From Candidatus Woesearchaeota archaeon (GTDB taxonomy: Archaea; Nanobdellota; Nanobdellia; Woesearchaeales; ARS49), in the NCBI GenBank assembly GCA_030630695.1, contig DAOVMP010000015.1, positions 1 through 7,758 of the forward strand: a stretch of 7,758 nucleotides of DNA, in the 5' to 3' direction. This document shows positions 4,937 to 7,758 of the stretch, piece by piece (positions within the stretch are counted from its first letter, which is position 1; every line of letters begins with the position of its first letter). The translations under genes and the position numbers were made by a program. The notes below the pieces were generated by a model. That model worked only from the letters and a program-made list of their open reading frames with translations. It ran no database searches and was not told the DNA's origin.

Positions 4937-5404
4937 ATGTACAGAATAAATATGGATTATTTAAAACGATGGAGAAAAAATAGTATAGCAATTGCAAGAG
5001 AACTTGGTTTATTAGAAGGGGATATTTTGGAGATGCTTGAAAATAATACTCAATTAGTTCTTGAAAATAAATCAAAAAGAAGAAAATCCGCGCGTAAAAA
5101 GTGGTACGGGTACGTCAGTAAAGATAAGTTAACTATTCTTGTTTATGAAGAAAACCTTGCAAGGTTTTTACCAATACACCTTCGTGAAATTTGCAACCAG
5201 ACTGGAATGGATCATTTATTAATACGGCATTTAGGATGTCATCTTTCTGGAACTGAATATAAAGAAAACGTGGCTTATGAAGTTCATATAGCTCTGGCGG
5301 ATAAGCGCGGAGAAACCAGCAAAGGCTGGAAAAACACATCAAAATTATTACAGTACTATTATAAGATCAATCCGGTTTTCAGAAGTAAAATATTTTATTT
5401 TTAA
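4937..5404 (+). CDS. Hypothetical protein with a degenerate HExxH-like motif
   Basis: I do not recognise this 155-residue protein. The first 58 residues are basic and helical (RRKSARKKWYGYV at 48-60), followed by a predicted strand (KLTILVYEENL). A helix with HLREICNQTGMDHLLIRHLGCHLSG (81-105) then leads to Glu110 and Glu115 in KENVAYEVHIALADKRG. The pattern H98-L-G-C-H102 followed by Glu after 8 and 13 residues resembles a zinc metallopeptidase helix (HExxH...E) in which the catalytic Glu is replaced by Leu, so an inactive or metal-binding relative is possible; this is speculative. There is no signal peptide or membrane span. The start is supported by AGGAGA 6 nt upstream. The gene stands alone and ends 2 nt before a strong hairpin. 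Codon use resembles its neighbours. Confidence 0.7.
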   Translation: MYRINMDYLKRWRKNSIAIARELGLLEGDILEMLENNTQLVLENKSKRRKSARKKWYGYVSKDKLTILVYEENLARFLPIHLREICNQTGMDHLLIRHLGCHLSGTEYKENVAYEVHIALADKRGETSKGWKNTSKLLQYYYKINPVFRSKIFYF

Positions 5405-5406
5405 CC

Positions 5407-5470
5407 TATAGAAAATTTGAATAACCTTCTATTCTTTATTCAAAATTCTCTATAAGCATTCTATTTTTTT
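5407..5470 (+). terminator. Strong hairpin plus T-run ending the gene at 4937-5404
   Basis: Arms at 5407-5424 and 5436-5454 pair over about 18 bp with one mismatch and one bulge, around an 11-nt loop. The stem is AT-rich. It starts 2 nt after the stop codon and is followed by T7 at 5464-5470, and another T7 lies at 5497-5503. Archaeal termination relies mainly on T-runs, so the hairpin may rather protect the mRNA 3' end. Confidence 0.6.
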
Positions 5471-5560
5471 AACTCAAAGAAAAGAAGAATAAGCTATTTT
5501 TTTATTCCTGATAAACAAGCTGAACCCAATTGTTTAGGTCTTATTTCTTAATCTCACGGC

Positions 5561-5767
5561 TTAACGACGAAGGGCGCAAGCAGAACAGGACCGAGAAGCA
5601 CTTCCTTTACCCGATTTTCTAAAATCTTTTTTACAAGAATCTGAACAGAAATTTAACGTCTTGTCACTAACACATTTAGTATAAACCGCGGCTTCCATCT
5701 TTTGCCCGCACCAATCACATTTTAACTGTTCTTTTTCTGAACGTTTTAAAAACGAAAATAAACCCAT
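5561..5767 (-). CDS. Small TRASH-like zinc-finger protein, last gene of the Fe-S operon
   Basis: Protein of 68 residues with seven cysteines: CDWC (17-20), Cys32, FCSDSCKKDF (Cys41 and Cys45) and a terminal CSAC (61-64). A CxxC followed by FCxxxCxxxF is the pattern of TRASH/MYM-type treble-clef fingers, which bind zinc or sense and traffic metals; the terminal CSAC, between basic residues, is an additional possible ligand pair. The N-terminus (MGLFSFLKRSEKEQ) is short and amphipathic, similar to the front of many small archaeal zinc-ribbon proteins. It begins 2 nt after the stop of the MetV-like gene, with no clear ribosome binding site, so it is probably translated by coupling. As the last gene of an operon with Fe-S ATPases, a role as metal chaperone or adaptor is a reasonable guess, not shown. 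Confidence 0.75.
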   Translation of the reverse strand: MGLFSFLKRSEKEQLKCDWCGQKMEAAVYTKCVSDKTLNFCSDSCKKDFRKSGKGSASRSCSACALRR

Positions 5768-5769
5768 TT

Positions 5770-6156
5770 TTAACGACCAAATTTTTTAACTAAAGTTAAA
5801 TTGCCTTTTTTATCCCAGGCGCCCAAACCAATTGTATCCAAAGCAGATATTAATCTTTTGTTTGGAAAAATTTTTTTTAGATTATAAACACCAGCATCGC
5901 AACATAAAGCAATGTTTACTTTGCCTTTTAATTCGTCTTTTTTCAACAAGTCGTATTCGCAAGCCATTCCTATAAGGTCTTTATCAATTACTTTAAATCC
6001 TTCTTTTTCCAATTTTTTTGCTAATTCTTTAATCTTTTCTTTGCCCCCGGTTCCACAAATTCTTACACAATTATTACATGATATTATTCCTATTTTATCT
6101 CCCTTTTTTAATTTTGATTTAATTAACCCAAAAGGCTTTTCTTCAGTTATTATCAT
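5770..6156 (-). CDS. Free-standing MTHFR C-terminal-domain (MetV-like) cysteine-rich protein
   Basis: 128-residue cytoplasmic protein that resembles the C-terminal domain of methylene-tetrahydrofolate reductase and the MetV subunit of acetogens. Visible family features in order: a strand then CNNCVRICGTGGKEKIKELA (27-46; Cys27, 30 and 34 plus a Gly-Gly turn), IGMACEYDLL (Cys66), and NIALCCDAGVYNLKKIFPNK (81-100; Cys85 and Cys86) leading into ALDTIGLGAWDKKG. The cysteines are likely Fe-S or zinc ligands. MetV subunits are about 200 residues, and here the N-terminal part is missing. No MetF-type catalytic subunit is encoded in the window, so this is unlikely to be a reductase by itself. A good ribosome binding site (AGAGGTTA) overlaps the stop of the preceding ATPase gene, 10 nt away, which ties it to the Fe-S ATPases. 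An electron-transfer or cluster-carrying partner role is inferred. Confidence 0.72.
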   Translation of the reverse strand: MIITEEKPFGLIKSKLKKGDKIGIISCNNCVRICGTGGKEKIKELAKKLEKEGFKVIDKDLIGMACEYDLLKKDELKGKVNIALCCDAGVYNLKKIFPNKRLISALDTIGLGAWDKKGNLTLVKKFGR

Positions 6157-6166
6157 TTTTTAACCT

Positions 6167-7057
6167 CTACTTTACTAATTTATTTAGATTATTTATTATT
6201 TTCTCAAACATTGGCTCAAATTTCTTATCGTAAACAACTGCTGGAGTTAAATTGACCAATGCGTTAACAAATTCCTTATCATAAGGAATCTTGCCAAGCA
6301 AAGGAATATTGTTTTTTCTAGCAAACTCTTCGATCTTTTTACTAAATTCTTTATTTATATCAAATTTATTAATAACTAATCCATAAGGAATCATAAAATG
6401 CTCAACAACCTGCAATCCTTTTTTTAAATCGCTTAAAGCACTAGGTGTTGGTTCTGTGACCGCAATAACAAAATCAGAGCCATTAATCGAAGCAATAACC
6501 GGGCAGCCAATTCCTGCAGCAGAATCAATAAGCATGATATCTATATTCTCTTTATGAGCAATCTCTTCTGCTTTGGTCTTAATAAAAAGAACAACTTTTC
6601 CAGAGCCGGACTCGCCTATTTTAAGCTGACCAGTAACAATATTAAAACCATAGTTTGATTTAGCATAACCAATTCTCCCATTTTCAACCTTAACAAGCCT
6701 GATTGCGCTAACAGGACAAATTAATTTACAAGAACCACAACCCTCACACAATAACCTTTTGATTATTGGCTGATTCTTTTCTTTATCCCAAGAAATAGCA
6801 CCAAATCTACAGATATCTCTGCATTTCCCGCAGTGAGTGCATTTTTCTTCAATTAATTCTGCTTTAAATCCTGTTTCAACAGGCGTCCATTGATAATCCT
6901 TATCTTTAATACCAAAACAAAGACCCAGGTCCGGAGCATCTGCATCACAATCAATAGCAACAATTTTTTTCTTTTTAGATAACATTATTGCTAAAGAAGA
7001 AGTTACAGTACTTTTTCCTGTCCCCCCCTTACCTGAAATGATTGTTATTCGTTTCAT
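6167..7057 (-). CDS. MinD/Mrp-like P-loop ATPase with inserted 2x[4Fe-4S] ferredoxin domain
   Basis: Complete 296-residue ATPase of the MinD superfamily with an inserted ferredoxin domain (COG1149 type). A deviant Walker A GKGGTGKS is at 9-16 (signature Lys10, Lys15), and switch region DCDADAPDL at 36-44. The insert (about 68-120) has two CxxCxxCxxxC sets, Cys73/76/79/83 and Cys104/107/110/114, each followed by Pro or by a residue usual for bacterial-type ferredoxins, which implies two [4Fe-4S] clusters. Walker B is IMLIDSAAGIGCPV with Asp178. The C-terminal part carries VTEPTPSALSDL and GLVINKFD, usual for MinD relatives. Family members are common in methanogens and other anaerobes and are thought to couple ATP hydrolysis to Fe-S or electron transfer, but no reaction is established. 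Its ATG overlaps the upstream ATPase's TGA (ATGA), so the two are co-translated and probably form a heterodimer. Confidence 0.9.
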   Translation of the reverse strand: MKRITIISGKGGTGKSTVTSSLAIMLSKKKKIVAIDCDADAPDLGLCFGIKDKDYQWTPVETGFKAELIEEKCTHCGKCRDICRFGAISWDKEKNQPIIKRLLCEGCGSCKLICPVSAIRLVKVENGRIGYAKSNYGFNIVTGQLKIGESGSGKVVLFIKTKAEEIAHKENIDIMLIDSAAGIGCPVIASINGSDFVIAVTEPTPSALSDLKKGLQVVEHFMIPYGLVINKFDINKEFSKKIEEFARKNNIPLLGKIPYDKEFVNALVNLTPAVVYDKKFEPMFEKIINNLNKLVK

Positions 7058-7758
7058 TGGTCTAAAAACTCCGCAATTTTCTCAATAGCTTCATGTTTTA
7101 CCGGCTCTCCTTTGGAATAGGCTTTAACAATAGACTTTTCATAAGGAATCTCAGCAAGCAATTCTACATTATATTCCTCTGCAATCTTTTGTATAATTTT
7201 TTTATCCCCGACTGTTGATTTGTTAAGAATAATCTTTGCAGGAACCTTTAAAATCTTTAATAAATCCAGTATAAGTTTTAAATCATGAGCCCCTAAAGGG
7301 GATGGCTCTGTGACCGCCAAAGCCAGATCACAATCACTTAAAGCAGAGATAACATCACAATGACTGCCTGCAGCAGTATCAATTAAAACAATATCATAAT
7401 CTTTTTCTTTAGACTTAACAAATTTCTTAGCAGCATCAACAACAAATTCTGACAAAGGTTCTCCTGGCTTTAAATCACTTGAAATCAATTTAATATTATT
7501 TCTTTTGCCAGAATAAACCGTTCCGATGGTTTTTTGAGCTTCGCCAATGCATTTAACAGGACAAGCAATAACACAAGCACCGCAACCACTGCATTGCTCT
7601 GGAACAAGAATGGGGTTCTTGTCTTTTACAAAAACAATTGCTTTGTACATACAAACCTGACTGCACTTACCGCACTTGATACACTTGCTAAAATCAATAT
7701 CTGGAATCATTACATGAACTTCTTTTTCTTTTTTGCGCGTAATAGAAAGAATTAAATG
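7054..7758 (-). CDS. Second ferredoxin-inserted MinD-like ATPase, N-terminus outside the window
   Basis: Paralogue of the next gene. The first Met in the window is at 7710, which would give 218 residues without a Walker A. But the frame stays open to the window edge, and the 16 extra codons (HLILSITRKKEKEVHV) read like the linker that precedes the ferredoxin insert in this family, so the P-loop is almost certainly encoded to the right. Visible parts, numbered from the Met at 7710: cysteine sets 10/13/16/20 and 40/43/46/50 for two [4Fe-4S] clusters (plus Cys54), Walker B DIVLIDTAAGSHCDV with Asp111, and the conserved VTEPSPLGAHDL and ILNKS segments. It overlaps the downstream ATPase gene by 4 nt. 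As the first visible gene of the operon, its promoter is not in the window. Pairs of such ATPases recur in archaea and anaerobic bacteria. Confidence 0.88.
   Translation of the reverse strand, partial: HLILSITRKKEKEVHVMIPDIDFSKCIKCGKCSQVCMYKAIVFVKDKNPILVPEQCSGCGACVIACPVKCIGEAQKTIGTVYSGKRNNIKLISSDLKPGEPLSEFVVDAAKKFVKSKEKDYDIVLIDTAAGSHCDVISALSDCDLALAVTEPSPLGAHDLKLILDLLKILKVPAKIILNKSTVGDKKIIQKIAEEYNVELLAEIPYEKSIVKAYSKGEPVKHEAIEKIAEFLDQ

Noticed and set aside
5512..5536. Inverted repeat TAAACAA-N11-TTGTTTA downstream of the Fe-S operon
   Set aside because: A 7-bp AT-rich stem without a T-run on the minus strand is too weak to call a terminator for that operon.
5912..6163. Plus-strand ORF opposite the MetV-like gene
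   Set aside because: Phe/Ser-rich low-complexity product typical of the antisense of a Lys-rich gene; the minus-strand protein has family motifs.
7534..7755. Plus-strand ORF opposite the ferredoxin domain at the right edge
   Set aside because: Product is Asn/Thr/Ala-rich and mirrors the cysteine-rich ferredoxin coding strand; no initiation signals.
1..7758. CRISPR array, tRNA or rRNA gene, insertion sequence or att site
   Set aside because: No regularly spaced repeats, cloverleaf with CCA-proximal pairing, transposase or long terminal repeats were seen by eye on either strand.

Overview
The window looks like chromosomal DNA of a low-GC archaeon, most likely a DPANN-type lineage (Woesearchaeota/Pacearchaeota-like); the lineage is inference. 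Support comes from an archaeal/eukaryotic-type peptidyl-tRNA hydrolase (Pth2), a signal peptidase with the archaeal Ser/His pair, archaeal-style winged-helix proteins, and four genes whose ATG lies 30-32 nt downstream of the first base of a TATA box with no ribosome binding site, as expected for leaderless archaeal mRNAs. There are no rRNA or tRNA genes, CRISPR arrays or insertion sequences. The longest gene-free stretch is 5405-5560.

Left part (1-2920): the C-terminal two thirds of a threonyl-tRNA synthetase runs in from the left edge. It is followed by a small S26-family signal-peptidase-like membrane protein. A convergent winged-helix regulator shares its stop tetranucleotide TTAA with that gene. 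Three separately promoted short genes follow on the plus strand: a small winged-helix protein, an unrecognised helical protein and Pth2.

Middle part (2917-4881): this is the most interesting block. On the minus strand is a membrane-anchored winged-helix regulator with two membrane segments and a Cys-Gly-Cys motif in the loop between them. A previously hidden 33-codon single-span membrane ORF overlaps its 3' end. Divergently, a lipoprotein-like thioredoxin (CGHC) and a CcdA/DsbD-type membrane thiol transporter form a two-gene operon (1-nt overlap, good ribosome binding site). The shared promoter region carries TGTAAC/GTTACA half-sites around two AT-rich palindromic TATA-like boxes. I infer an extracytoplasmic thiol-redox module in which the regulator reads redox state outside the membrane and controls the CcdA-thioredoxin relay.

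Right part (4882-7758): an unrecognised 155-residue protein ends at a strong hairpin. Convergent to it is a minus-strand operon that starts beyond the right edge. It encodes two tandem MinD/Mrp-like ATPases with inserted 2x[4Fe-4S] ferredoxin domains (the first cut by the window edge), a free-standing protein resembling the cysteine-rich C-terminal domain of methylene-tetrahydrofolate reductase (MetV-like), and a 68-residue zinc-finger (TRASH-like) protein. The tight spacing (ATGA overlap, then 10-nt and 2-nt gaps) argues that the four act together, probably in Fe-S or metal/redox handling; the exact role is unknown.
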